From Lachnospiraceae bacterium (GTDB lineage Bacteria; Bacillota; Clostridia; Lachnospirales; Lachnospiraceae), in assembly GCA_910576125.1 (NCBI GenBank), contig CAJTHM010000006.1, positions 124,001-188,000 on the forward strand: DNA of 64,000 bases. Reading direction: 5' to 3'. The translations under genes were made by a program, and so were the position numbers. How positions within the stretch are numbered: the stretch's first letter is position 1; each line of letters starts with the position of its first letter. The notes beneath the pieces are model-generated. The model was given only the letters and a program-made list of their open reading frames with translations. It had not been told where the DNA came from and ran no database searches. Below, piece after piece: positions 8,031-16,635 of the stretch.

Positions 8031-8885
8031 ATGCAGGAGCAGTTTTCAAGAACCGCGCTGTTGCTGGGAAGAGAGGCGATGGAGCGCCTGGAGAGATCCC
8101 GCGTGGCCGTGTTCGGGGTAGGCGGCGTGGGCGGATATGTGTGCGAGGCTCTTGCCAGGAGCGGCATCGGGGCTTTTGACCTGGTGGATAATGACAAGGT
8201 AAACCTTACGAACCTGAACCGTCAGATTATCGCTACCAGGCAGACCATCGGACGCTGCAAGGTGGAAGTGATGCGGGAACGCATTCTGGAGATTAATCCG
8301 GAGGCGGACGTCAGGGTACATGATTGCTTCTTCCTGCCGGAAAATGCAGATACGTTTCCCTTTGAAGAATACGATTATGTGGTGGATGCCGTGGATACCG
8401 TGACGGCCAAGATTGCGCTGGTCATGCGCGCGCAGGCAGGCAACATCCCCATCATCAGCAGCATGGGAGCCGGGAACAAACTGGACGCCACCGCTTTCCG
8501 GGTGGCGGATATCTATGAGACGAAAGTCTGTCCCCTGGCGAAAGTCATGCGCCGGGAACTGAAGAAGCGGGGCGTGGAAAGGCTGAAAGTGGTATATTCG
8601 GAAGAAATGCCCCTCCGCCCCCATGCAGCGGGGACAGCGGATGGGCAGGAGGAAAACGGCCCAAACAGCGATAGACACGAAAGCGGACAGCAAAAGCATA
8701 ACCCCCAGGGCAGCGCAGAGAACGCCAGAGACAGAGAGGGCGTTTCCCCGGAACTGTCCGAAAGAGACGCGGTGCGCCGGAGCATCCCCGGGAGCGTGGC
8801 TTTCGTGCCGTCCGTGGCAGGGCTTATCCTCGCGGGCGAAGTGGTGAAAGATTTGACAGATATGAAGAGGCTGTCCATCAGCTGA
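8031..8885 (+). CDS. tcdA: tRNA threonylcarbamoyladenosine dehydratase TcdA
   Basis: An E1-like (ThiF/MoeB/HesA) enzyme of about 284 residues that uses ATP to cyclise t6A37 in tRNA to ct6A. The nucleotide-binding loop is VAVFGVGGVGGYVCEALARSG, followed by LVDNDKVNLTNLNRQ with the conserved Asp and Arg, and DYVVDAVDTVTAK. Starts at 8004, 8019 and 8031 share the frame; 8031 is preferred because GGAG at 8021-8024 is well spaced. Between PLRPH and the conserved C-terminal GSVAFVPSVAGLILAGEV is a hydrophilic insert of roughly 50 residues rich in Gly, Asn, Glu and Gln, longer than in other members. Together with miaB it forms a tRNA-modification pair. Confidence 0.88.
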   Translation: MQEQFSRTALLLGREAMERLERSRVAVFGVGGVGGYVCEALARSGIGAFDLVDNDKVNLTNLNRQIIATRQTIGRCKVEVMRERILEINPEADVRVHDCFFLPENADTFPFEEYDYVVDAVDTVTAKIALVMRAQAGNIPIISSMGAGNKLDATAFRVADIYETKVCPLAKVMRRELKKRGVERLKVVYSEEMPLRPHAAGTADGQEENGPNSDRHESGQQKHNPQGSAENARDREGVSPELSERDAVRRSIPGSVAFVPSVAGLILAGEVVKDLTDMKRLSIS

Positions 8886-8961
8886 CCCGGACTAAGAACA
8901 TTGCTTTTTGTGGAAAGCTGACGAATGCCCTATCATCTGACATGTAGGAGGGAGACATGCT

Positions 8962-10074
8962 ATGAAAGTAGTATTGCGCAATCTGACAAAAAAGTTTCCA
9001 AGCCGTGACAAAAAGAACAAAAAGGATGTAGTTGCCGTGGACAATTTCGATTTCGAGATTCCGGACGGCAAGCTGATCGGCCTGCTGGGGCCTTCGGGAT
9101 GCGGCAAGAGCACCACGCTGAACCTGATAAGCGGCCTGGAAAAGCCCACGGACGGCCAGATTTTCTTCGGGGAGGATGATGTGACCAGGCTTGCTCCGGA
9201 GCACAGGGGCATCGGCCTGGTGTTCCAGAATTATGCCCTCTATCCGCATCTGACCGTAAAGCAGAACATCCTCTTTCCGCTGGAGAACCTGAAAGGAAAG
9301 GAGAAGCTTTCTAAAGGCGAAATGCTGGAAAAGGCAATGGAGGCGGCGAAGCTGGTGCAGATTGACGAGCTGATGGAGCGCAAGCCTGGAGAACTTTCCG
9401 GCGGCCAGCAGCAGCGCGTGGCGATTGCCAGGGCCCTGGTGAAGCGGCCCAGGGTGCTTCTTCTGGACGAGCCCCTGTCCAATCTGGACGCCCGCCTACG
9501 GCTCCAGACCCGGGAAGAAATCAAGCGCATCCAGAAGGAGACCGGAATCACCACCATCTTCGTGACCCATGATCAGGAGGAGGCCATGAGCATCTCCGAC
9601 ATAATCGTAGTCATGAAAGACGGAGCGGTTCAGCAGATTGGCAGGCCTCAGGAGGTCTATGACAATCCCGCGAACCTGTTCGTGGCGAAATTCCTGGGAA
9701 CCCCGCCCATCAATGTCTTTGAGGGACAGGTGAGGGACGGCAGATTATACTTAGGCCCGGACGCTGTCCTGCCGGTCAGGGGAGCGGTGCAAGGCGCTGT
9801 TTATGCGGGAATCAGGCCGGAGGGCTTTCTGCTGCGGAAAGACGGGGCTTTCTGCTGCAATTTGAACGGTGTAGAAGTGATGGGGCGCGACATCAGTGTA
9901 GTCTTTGCCCACAAGGCTTCCCTGAGCCCGACAATCCGGGCGATTGTGGGAGCTGAGAATCTGGCGGAGATTTCCGCGGACGCGGGGCAGGTCAGGTTCG
10001 ATTTGAAGCCGGACAAGGTAATTCTCTTTGATAAAAAGACGGGAGAGAGAATCCGGGTTGACATGAAGGCGTAA
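8962..10074 (+). CDS. Sugar ABC transporter ATP-binding protein (UgpC/MsmX-type)
   Basis: A 370-residue ATPase of the CUT1 carbohydrate importer class, energising the two permeases that follow. Walker A is GPSGCGKST near residue 40, the signature LSGGQQQR, Walker B LLLDEPLSNLDA, and the switch His in FVTHDQEEAMS. The C-terminal third is an OB-fold regulatory domain, as in MalK/UgpC (GIRPEGFLL). AGGAGGGAG at 8947-8955 precedes the ATG at 8962. Unlike many Firmicutes, which use one shared MsmX ATPase, this operon carries its own. Substrate is unknown: no glycosidase or sugar kinase gene accompanies it. Confidence 0.9.
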   Translation: MKVVLRNLTKKFPSRDKKNKKDVVAVDNFDFEIPDGKLIGLLGPSGCGKSTTLNLISGLEKPTDGQIFFGEDDVTRLAPEHRGIGLVFQNYALYPHLTVKQNILFPLENLKGKEKLSKGEMLEKAMEAAKLVQIDELMERKPGELSGGQQQRVAIARALVKRPRVLLLDEPLSNLDARLRLQTREEIKRIQKETGITTIFVTHDQEEAMSISDIIVVMKDGAVQQIGRPQEVYDNPANLFVAKFLGTPPINVFEGQVRDGRLYLGPDAVLPVRGAVQGAVYAGIRPEGFLLRKDGAFCCNLNGVEVMGRDISVVFAHKASLSPTIRAIVGAENLAEISADAGQVRFDLKPDKVILFDKKTGERIRVDMKA

Positions 10075-10141
10075 TCTATACTCGCGAGCGATGAAACTTG
10101 GTATGATGCCTCGGGAATCCTCCGCTGGTGAGCGGGTCACC

Positions 10142-10162
10142 AATGAATAGAGAATATTCATT
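10142..10162 (+). other. Intercistronic inverted repeat between ATPase and permease genes
   Basis: Arms AATGAATA (10142-10149) and TATTCATT (10155-10162) flank a 5-base centre in the 128-base gap between the ATPase and first permease genes. Related GAATATTC/GAGTATTC words follow. It has no T-run, so it may be an mRNA-processing or stability hairpin, or a regulator site. Confidence 0.4.
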
Positions 10163-10202
10163 GAGTGAAGAGTATTCAATATTACAGTAGTAGACGAGGA
10201 GC

Positions 10203-11240
10203 ATGAACATGAGCAATGAGAAGATGAAAGAGTCGCGTCCTGACGATGCCGCAAAGGCGCGAAAAGTCCCGGGAGACAATGGAAGAGGAGCACTCCATGG
10301 AAGAAAAGCACTCCATGGAAGAAGAGCTTTCCAGGGCGTTTCGTGGAAATCCGGCTTCGGCAGCCTTAAGGGGTGGCTGTATCTGCTGCCTGCCATTCTT
10401 TTTCTTGGGGTCTTTATGGTGTATCCATTGATAGACGTATTTGTCTATTCCTTTGAGGAGGGCTACAATTCGGCGTCCCAGACCTATCTGGGCACCGGGA
10501 CATACAATTATTCCTATGTCCTCCATGACCCGTATTTCCTGCAGGCATTGAAGAATACCTTTCTGCTGGTCATCATCACAGTGCCTTTGTCCACGGGAAT
10601 CGCTTTACTGATTTCCGTGGGGCTGAATTCCATAGGGCCTCTGCGCAATCTCCTGCAGACCATTTATTTCCTCCCCTATGTGACCAATACGCTGGCGGTG
10701 GGGCTGGTATTCATGATTCTGTTCAAAAAGACCCCTTATTCTGACGGACTGGTCAATCTGCTCATCCAGTGGTTCGGCGGAGAATCCGTGGACTTCATTG
10801 ACGGCCCCTATTGGGCAAAGATGTTCGTGTTGTGCTTTTATACCATCTGGGTAGTCATGCCTTTTAAGATTCTGATCCTGACCAGCGCCCTTTCCTCCGT
10901 GAACCAGGACTATTACAGGGCGGCCAGAGTGGACGGCACTTCAAAATTCCGGATTTTCAGGCGCATCACGCTGCCGATGATCTCTCCGATGATATTCTAT
11001 CTGGTCATTACAGGCTTTATCGGGGCCTTTAAGGCATACAGTGACGCGGTGGCGCTGTTCGGTACTGACCTGAATGGGGCAGGGATGAACACGATTGTGG
11101 GCTATGTCTACGATATGCTGTATGGGGACAGCGGCGGCTATCCGTCCTATGCGTCGGCGGCTGCCATCATCCTGTTCGCCATCGTTCTTACGATTACCTG
11201 CATCAACCTGTTGATCAGCAAAAAGAACGTACATTATTAA
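10203..11240 (+). CDS. Carbohydrate ABC transporter permease 1 (MalF/UgpA-type)
   Basis: A 345-residue integral membrane protein with six predicted helices starting at GWLYLLPAILFLGVFMVYPL. The EAA loop that contacts the ATPase is seen as YYRAARVDGTSKFRIFRRITLPMI. The N-terminal 45 residues are hydrophilic and unusual: they include a short duplicated basic stretch (ALHGRKALHGRRAF) encoded by a direct repeat of GCACTCCATGGAAGAA at about 10289-10324. A second ATG at 10209 has better spacing to GAGGAG at 10196-10201 and may be the true start. It pairs with the permease at 11261 to form the membrane channel. Confidence 0.9.
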   Translation: MNMSNEKMKESRPDDAAKARKVPGDNGRGALHGRKALHGRRAFQGVSWKSGFGSLKGWLYLLPAILFLGVFMVYPLIDVFVYSFEEGYNSASQTYLGTGTYNYSYVLHDPYFLQALKNTFLLVIITVPLSTGIALLISVGLNSIGPLRNLLQTIYFLPYVTNTLAVGLVFMILFKKTPYSDGLVNLLIQWFGGESVDFIDGPYWAKMFVLCFYTIWVVMPFKILILTSALSSVNQDYYRAARVDGTSKFRIFRRITLPMISPMIFYLVITGFIGAFKAYSDAVALFGTDLNGAGMNTIVGYVYDMLYGDSGGYPSYASAAAIILFAIVLTITCINLLISKKNVHY

Positions 11241-11260
11241 AGCATTTGGAGGATGTGGAA

Positions 11261-12088
11261 ATGGATCAGGCAAAGAAAACGATTACTTATTTCTTTTTGG
11301 TGTTATGGGCGTTGATTGTGCTGTTTCCCTTTTACTGGATGGTTCTGACATCCGTAAAAAGCTATGGGGCGTACAACTCGGAGTATATTCCGAAGTTTTT
11401 CACCCTGTCCCCGACGATGCAGAACTATGTGGACGCGTTCACCTCAGTGCCCCTGGGACGGTATTTTCTAAATACGATTGTTTTCACGGCGCTGACCACG
11501 GCTATCATGATAGTGGTGATCACGCTGGCGGCATTCGCTTTCGCCAGGCTGGACTTCAGGGGGCGGAATGGGGCTTTCGTGCTGTTCCTGTCACTGATGA
11601 TGATTCCCAACGAACTGGTAATCATCACCAATTTCGTGACCATCACCAACCTGGACATGCGTAATACCTTTCAGGGTCTGATATTGCCCTCCGTCACCTC
11701 CGTCTTCTATATCTATCTGCTGAAAGAGAATTTCGAACAGGTGCCGGACAGCCTGTACAAAGCCGCCAAGGTTGACGGCACTTCGGATATGAAGTATCTG
11801 CTGAAGGTGCTGGTGCCCATGTCAAAGCCCACGCTGATTACCGTGACGATTCTGAAGATAATCGAATGCTGGAATTCCTATGTATGGCCCAGGCTGATTA
11901 CGGACGATGAGGCATACTATCTGGTGTCCAATGGCATCCAGGAGATTCGTGAGAACGGGTTCGGCCGCGAGAATATCCCGGCCATGATGGCGGCAGTGGT
12001 AGCGATTTCCCTGCCGCTGATTGTGCTGTTCTTGCTGTTTCATAAGAAGATTATGGCCGGCGTATCAAGAGGAGGGACGAAAGGATGA
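11261..12088 (+). CDS. Carbohydrate ABC transporter permease 2 (MalG/UgpE-type)
   Basis: A 275-residue inner-membrane component with six helices, beginning MDQAKKTITYFFLVLWALIV. The start at 11261 is supported by TTTGGAGGA at 11246-11254. The EAA motif is LYKAAKVDGTSDMKYLLKVLVPM and the C-terminus is the usual short cytosolic tail. It starts 20 bases after the first permease and overlaps the binding-protein gene by the ATGA at 12085-12088, so translation is likely coupled. Assignment to CUT1 sugar importers is firm; substrate is not known. Confidence 0.9.
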   Translation: MDQAKKTITYFFLVLWALIVLFPFYWMVLTSVKSYGAYNSEYIPKFFTLSPTMQNYVDAFTSVPLGRYFLNTIVFTALTTAIMIVVITLAAFAFARLDFRGRNGAFVLFLSLMMIPNELVIITNFVTITNLDMRNTFQGLILPSVTSVFYIYLLKENFEQVPDSLYKAAKVDGTSDMKYLLKVLVPMSKPTLITVTILKIIECWNSYVWPRLITDDEAYYLVSNGIQEIRENGFGRENIPAMMAAVVAISLPLIVLFLLFHKKIMAGVSRGGTKG

Positions 12089-13830
12089 GAAGACATGCTA
12101 TGCGTCTTGGGGATGCCGGCGCGGGATGCGTCTGCCGTAAAAAGGATGGTTCCCAAGCGGAGACGACATGGGGCGGGAAGCTTCAGAATCAGGAGCTTCG
12201 GAATGATAAGCTTCGCAAAAGAGTATGCAGAAGGGCGGAGCTGTTCCTGGCAGGAATTTCTCTGGCAGTGGGAAGCATGCTGGCGCTTACCGGCTGTCAC
12301 GGTTCAAAGGGACTGGATGCCTTTGTGATTCCGGAAGAATTCGACACGGCAGAAGAGTACGAAATCACGTTCTGGGCAAAAAACGACACCAATAAGACCC
12401 AGACTGCCATCTACGAACAGGCCATTGCGGATTTTGAAAATCTGTATCCGAACATCACGGTGAATCTGCGGCTGTATACGGATTATGGTAAAATATATAA
12501 CGATGTGATAACAAATATCGCTACCAATACCACGCCGAATGTCTGCATCACCTATCCGGACCATATCGCCACTTACCTGACAGGCGTGAATCAGGTGGTG
12601 CCGCTGGAAGAGCTTTTCGATGACGAAAGTTACGGTCTCGGCGGCAGTGAGGTCAGGTACGATTCCCCGGCGAGAGAGGAAATCATTCCGAAGTTTCTGG
12701 AGGAGTGCTCCTTTGGTGGTCACTATTACGCCATTCCCTATATGCGCTCCACAGAAGCGTGCTATATTAATAAGACATATGTAGAAAAACTGGGGTACGA
12801 TTTGCCGGATGTCCTTACATGGGATTTCGTCTGGGAGGTATCGGAGGCGGCCATGGAAACAGACAGCGAGGGGAACTATTTGGTGAACGGTCAGAATGTG
12901 CTGATTCCTTTTATCTATAAATCCACCGACAATATGATGATACAGCAGCTCCGGCAAAGAAACGCCGGCTATTCCACGGAAGACAGCGAGATACTGCTCT
13001 TTTCCGATACAACGAAGGAACTGCTGGAGACAGTGGCGGAGCACGCGGGAACAGGGGCATTCTCCACCTTTAAGATTTCCAGCTACCCGGCCAACTTCCT
13101 GAACGCGGGGCAGTGCATATTTGCCATTGACTCCACTGCCGGCGCCACCTGGATGGGAAGCGACGCGCCGTTAATAGATATCAGCGGGGACAAGCTGGTG
13201 CAATTCGAGACGGAAGTCATGGCCATACCGCAGTTTGACGCGGAGAATCCGCAGATGATATCCCAGGGACCGTCAGTCTGCGTCTTCAATAAAGAGAACC
13301 CGCAGGAAGTGCTGGCATCGTGGCTGTTCGCGCAGTATCTGCTGACCAACGACGTACAGATCGCCTACGCGGAGACGGAAGGATATGTGCCGGTGACTTC
13401 CAGGGCACAGCAGTCGGAAGAGTATCTGGATTATCTTTCCAGATGCGGAGAAGACAATTCCGCCCATTATGAAGTGAAAATCAAGGCGGCGGAGCTTCTG
13501 CTGGAAAATATGGATTATACCTTTGTCACGCCCGTGTTCAACGGTTCGGCCTCTCTGCGGGACGCGGCGGGCAGGCTGATTGAGGAGACGGTGAAATCCG
13601 TCCGGCGTTCCCAGACAGTGGACGATGCCTACTTTGAAAAGCTTTATGAGGATACTGTTTCTTTGTACAGACTGGATCAGCTGCAGCGCCAGAACAGATC
13701 GGCTTCAGGAGGCAAAACAGACTTGGGGCCGCTGCCCGGTACATCCGTGGCTCTTCTGGCGTCTCTGGCGGGGATCTGGGTATTGATCATTGTGTATGTT
13801 TTTGCCCGGAAAAGAAAGAAGACTGAATAA
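12085..13830 (+). CDS. ABC transporter substrate-binding lipoprotein with C-terminal membrane anchor
   Basis: A 581-residue extracellular binding protein for the importer encoded upstream. An unusually long basic N-terminus of about 50 residues precedes a signal helix (LFLAGISLAVGSMLALTGC) ending in a lipobox. The family-1 solute-binding fold follows: YEITFWAKNDTNKTQ, then FENLYPNITVNL, and YAIPYMRSTEACYINK. After the binding domain there is a spacer and a second hydrophobic helix (SVALLASLAGIWVLIIVYVF) with a positive stop (ARKRKKTE). A binding protein anchored at both ends is uncommon. A nearer internal start may be used in vivo. The ATGA overlap with the permease gene places it in the same operon. 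Confidence 0.85.
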   Translation: MRRHAMRLGDAGAGCVCRKKDGSQAETTWGGKLQNQELRNDKLRKRVCRRAELFLAGISLAVGSMLALTGCHGSKGLDAFVIPEEFDTAEEYEITFWAKNDTNKTQTAIYEQAIADFENLYPNITVNLRLYTDYGKIYNDVITNIATNTTPNVCITYPDHIATYLTGVNQVVPLEELFDDESYGLGGSEVRYDSPAREEIIPKFLEECSFGGHYYAIPYMRSTEACYINKTYVEKLGYDLPDVLTWDFVWEVSEAAMETDSEGNYLVNGQNVLIPFIYKSTDNMMIQQLRQRNAGYSTEDSEILLFSDTTKELLETVAEHAGTGAFSTFKISSYPANFLNAGQCIFAIDSTAGATWMGSDAPLIDISGDKLVQFETEVMAIPQFDAENPQMISQGPSVCVFNKENPQEVLASWLFAQYLLTNDVQIAYAETEGYVPVTSRAQQSEEYLDYLSRCGEDNSAHYEVKIKAAELLLENMDYTFVTPVFNGSASLRDAAGRLIEETVKSVRRSQTVDDAYFEKLYEDTVSLYRLDQLQRQNRSASGGKTDLGPLPGTSVALLASLAGIWVLIIVYVFARKRKKTE

Positions 13831-13850
13831 ATGGAAAAGGATATAAGGAC

Positions 13851-15212
13851 ATGAAAGACCGTATATTTTCGGACAAGATTTTCTGCAGAAAGCTGCTGAT
13901 GCTCACCGCGCCCATTGCGCTGCAGAGCCTGATGCTGGCTTCCGTGGCGGCGGCGGACGCCATCATGCTGGGAAGCGTGGCCCAGGACTCCATGGCGGCA
14001 GTCTCTCTGGCGACGCAGATACAGTTCATCCAGAATATGATCCTAAGCGCAGTGGTCTCCGCCGCCGCCATTCTGGGGGCCCAGTACTGGGGGAAAGGAG
14101 ACGTGCAGACGGTTGACGATATTTTCTGTATCGCTCTACGCTATTGCGGTATCGCTTCCTTACTGTTCTTTGTGGGATGCGTGTTTTTTCCCAGATATCT
14201 AATGGTGATTTTCACCAACGAGGAGGCGCTGATTGCCATAGGCATCCGGTATCTGAAAGTGGCCGGATGGTCCTACCTTCTCACGGGCATTTCCCAGTGC
14301 TATCTGGTCATCATGAAAGTCAGCGGGCATGCGTCACAGACCGCCATGATCAGCTCCGGGGCGGTGATTCTGAATATTGTGCTGAACGCGGTGTTCATCT
14401 TTGGATTGTTCGGGCTGCCTGCCATGGAGGTGCAGGGAGCGGCGCTGGCCACTTTGATTGCCAGGGTGGTGGAGCTGCTCTGGTGCGTCCTCTGCTCCAG
14501 GAGGGAGGGGTATGTACGCCCTCAGTGGAACCGGTTCCTGAAGCGCAATCCGCTGCTGGCCTCGGATTTCTGGAAATGCGCGTTCCCGCTGCTGGGGGCG
14601 AGCCTTTTCTGGGGCGTGGGGTTCACTTCCTACACCGCTTTCATGGGACATATGGGGACGGACGCGGCGGCAGCCAATTCCGTGGCCTCTGTGGTCAGGG
14701 ATTTGATCTGCTGTCTCTGCAACGGCATCAGCAGCGGCGGGGGCATCCTGGTGGGGCATGAGCTGGGCGCGGGCAATCTGGAGCGGGGGAAGCTGTATGG
14801 GAACCGTCTGGTGAAGCTGGCGTTCCTGTGCGGGTTCCTCTCCACAGGTGTCATGCTGCTGCTGACGCCTGTGGTGCTTGGGTTCGTGAAGCTGACGGAC
14901 GACGCGCAGAAGTATCTGGTAGGGATGATGGTGATCATGGCATTCTATATGATTGGCCGGGCGGTGAACACCATTATCATCAACGGCATTTTCGCCGCAG
15001 GCGGTGACACGATGTTCGATCTGTACAGCCTGGCTGTGTGCATGTGGGGGATTGCCGTGCCGCTGGCCGCCGCCGGAACGTTTTTGCTGGACTTGCCGGT
15101 GCTGGTGGTGTACGCCTGTACCTGTCTGGACGAGGTGGGGAAGATTCCCTGGGTGATGGGGCATTACAGGAAATATGGCTGGGTGAAGGACTTGACCCGG
15201 GAGATTACCTGA
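13851..15212 (+). CDS. MATE family efflux transporter
   Basis: A 453-residue polytopic membrane protein with about twelve helices, of the MATE (NorM/DinF) family, which expel cationic drugs or metabolites using a sodium or proton gradient. Family features include LTAPIALQSLMLASVAAADAIMLG at the N-terminus, the pseudo-symmetric second half starting at KCAFPLLGASLFWG, and NTIIINGIFAAGGDT. It begins 20 bases after the binding-protein gene and is probably cotranscribed with the importer. The final 90 bases are duplicated in decayed form at 15415-15510. Substrate is not predictable. Confidence 0.9.
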   Translation: MKDRIFSDKIFCRKLLMLTAPIALQSLMLASVAAADAIMLGSVAQDSMAAVSLATQIQFIQNMILSAVVSAAAILGAQYWGKGDVQTVDDIFCIALRYCGIASLLFFVGCVFFPRYLMVIFTNEEALIAIGIRYLKVAGWSYLLTGISQCYLVIMKVSGHASQTAMISSGAVILNIVLNAVFIFGLFGLPAMEVQGAALATLIARVVELLWCVLCSRREGYVRPQWNRFLKRNPLLASDFWKCAFPLLGASLFWGVGFTSYTAFMGHMGTDAAAANSVASVVRDLICCLCNGISSGGGILVGHELGAGNLERGKLYGNRLVKLAFLCGFLSTGVMLLLTPVVLGFVKLTDDAQKYLVGMMVIMAFYMIGRAVNTIIINGIFAAGGDTMFDLYSLAVCMWGIAVPLAAAGTFLLDLPVLVVYACTCLDEVGKIPWVMGHYRKYGWVKDLTREIT

Positions 15213-15237
15213 GACTGCGCCATCCGTGTTGCGTTGC

Positions 15238-15510
15238 CGCTTCCCCCTATGAATGGCTGGGTGTGGGAATCTTTGTGCTGGCCGTGGCGCATCATGTGCT
15301 GAACGGCAGACCAGTGGCGTCATCCTATCCCGGCAGGTGTTCAAAAGCAGCAAAAGGCTGGTGGCCACAGCCATCGTCAATATTGTCCTGCTTCCATCGA
15401 GTGGTATTGCTGATGCTGGTACCTGGAGGAGGTGAATGCCTGCACCTGCCTGGACGAGGGGGGAAGATTCCCTGGGTGATGGGCATTGCAGGAAATATGG
15501 CTGGGTGATT
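15238..15510 (+). pseudogene. Debris: DUF4405-like fragment joined to a copy of the MATE 3' end
   Basis: Just downstream of the MATE gene the plus strand reads PYEWLGVGIFVLAVAHHVLNGR, the heme-ligand helix typical of DUF4405/cytochrome-b561-like membrane proteins, and then loses frame. From about 15415 it reads a second, diverged copy of the MATE C-terminus (CTCLDEGGKIPWVMG, then frame-disrupted). The most likely history is an ancestral MATE / DUF4405 / MATE arrangement collapsed by deletion. Nothing here can be translated as an intact protein. Confidence 0.6.
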
Positions 15511-15553
15511 AAATGACGTATTTCTGTTATCTGATTTGCTGCCTGACGGAATG

Positions 15554-15600
15554 GGAGCACGGCTGATTGGGGGAACCGAAAGGCTGTGCTCCTGTTTTGC
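15554..15600 (+). terminator. Rho-independent terminator after the MATE region
   Basis: GGAGCACGGCT at 15554-15564 pairs with AGGCTGTGCTCC ending at 15592 (11 pairs, two of them G-U), followed by TGTTTTGC. It probably ends the importer-MATE transcript. Confidence 0.65.
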
Positions 15601-15637
15601 GTTTTGGAAATGAATCAATTGTCTGTTTTCATAATAT

Positions 15638-15655
15638 ATGACATAATGGTGTCAT
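15638..15655. promoter_or_regulatory. Candidate operator of the WYL regulator
   Basis: ATGACA (15638-15643) and TGTCAT (15650-15655) form an inverted repeat with a 6-base centre. It ends 11 bases before a TATACT -10 box at 15667-15672 and therefore covers the -35 region of the regulator gene at 15699. Autoregulation is the simplest reading. Confidence 0.5.
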
Positions 15656-15698
15656 AGTTTGTCTGCTATACTGAAAAAAGAGCGCAAGGGGTGTAAAG

Positions 15699-16607
15699 AT
15701 GAAGATTGACCGACTTATGGGGCTTGTGGTCTATTTGCTGAAGCATGGACGGACGTCCGCACAGAAACTGGCCGAGGAGTTTGAGGTTTCTTCCAGGACA
15801 ATCATGCGGGATTTAGAATCCCTGGATCAGGCGGGCATCCCGATTCAGGCCTTTTATGGGGTGGATGGAGGCTACCAGATTATGGACAGCTATGTACTGG
15901 AGAAGCAGGCTGTCACACGAAATGAGTATGACTGGCTTGTGACAGCCCTGAAAGGGATGGCCAGCGCGTACGCCAGCAAAAGCCTGGAGCGGGCGCTGGC
16001 GAAGATAGAGGGCCTGAACGAAAGGGGAAACAATGCGGTTTCCGTGGATCTGAGCGTGGCAGCGGAAGATGAGGAAATCAAGGGGCTGCTGAAGCTGCTG
16101 GAAGACGCAATCGGAAAAAAGCGCGTCGTCCGGTTTCTGTATACGAACAGCCATGAGGAACGGAAGGAGATGCAGGTGGAACCGGTCTGCCTCCAGTATA
16201 AATGGTATAACTGGTATCTGATTGGATATCACGAAAAGCATCAGGATTATTGCATGTTCAAGCTAATCCGCATGGAGGATTTGCGTGAAACAGATATCAG
16301 ATATACGAGAGACCATGATGTTTCGGAGATAAAGTCCAGCGGCAGCAGGGAAAAAATCATGTATGTCAGGCTGTACGGAAAAGCGTGCGTGAGAGCGAAG
16401 TGCCGGGAATATCTGAATGGGCGGATTGTACAGGAATTTGAAAATGGTGATTTTATGTTTTGTTTCTCTGCACCGGAACATGAGACATTCTGGTATGGGG
16501 CGATTCTTTCTTTCGGAAATCATGTACGGATAATCGAACCGCCGGAACTGAAAGAGCGCATTTTGAAAAACTGTAGAGAGATTCAGGCGGAATATGGAAG
16601 TTCTTGA
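15699..16607 (+). CDS. YafY-type HTH-WYL transcriptional regulator
   Basis: A 302-residue regulator. An HTH_11 domain covers residues 1-60 (GLVVYLLKHGRTSAQKLAEEFEVSSRTIMRDLESLDQAGIPI) and a WYL ligand-sensing domain begins near residue 140, with YKWYNWYLIGYHEKHQDYCMFKLIRM as the WYL core. The WCX C-terminal extension (FWYGAILSFGNHVRIIEPPELKERI) is present. The Rid-like gene at 16636 follows after 28 bases and may be co-regulated. A palindrome over the promoter suggests autoregulation. A second, divergent paralog lies at 39244. Confidence 0.88.
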   Translation: MKIDRLMGLVVYLLKHGRTSAQKLAEEFEVSSRTIMRDLESLDQAGIPIQAFYGVDGGYQIMDSYVLEKQAVTRNEYDWLVTALKGMASAYASKSLERALAKIEGLNERGNNAVSVDLSVAAEDEEIKGLLKLLEDAIGKKRVVRFLYTNSHEERKEMQVEPVCLQYKWYNWYLIGYHEKHQDYCMFKLIRMEDLRETDIRYTRDHDVSEIKSSGSREKIMYVRLYGKACVRAKCREYLNGRIVQEFENGDFMFCFSAPEHETFWYGAILSFGNHVRIIEPPELKERILKNCREIQAEYGSS

Positions 16608-16635
16608 AAATATTATAAAAAAGGAGTATAGGAGC

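Noticed and set aside
14334..15560. 408-codon minus-strand frame opposite the MATE gene
   Set aside because: His/Pro/Gln-rich composition typical of an antisense shadow; the opposite strand is a clear transporter.
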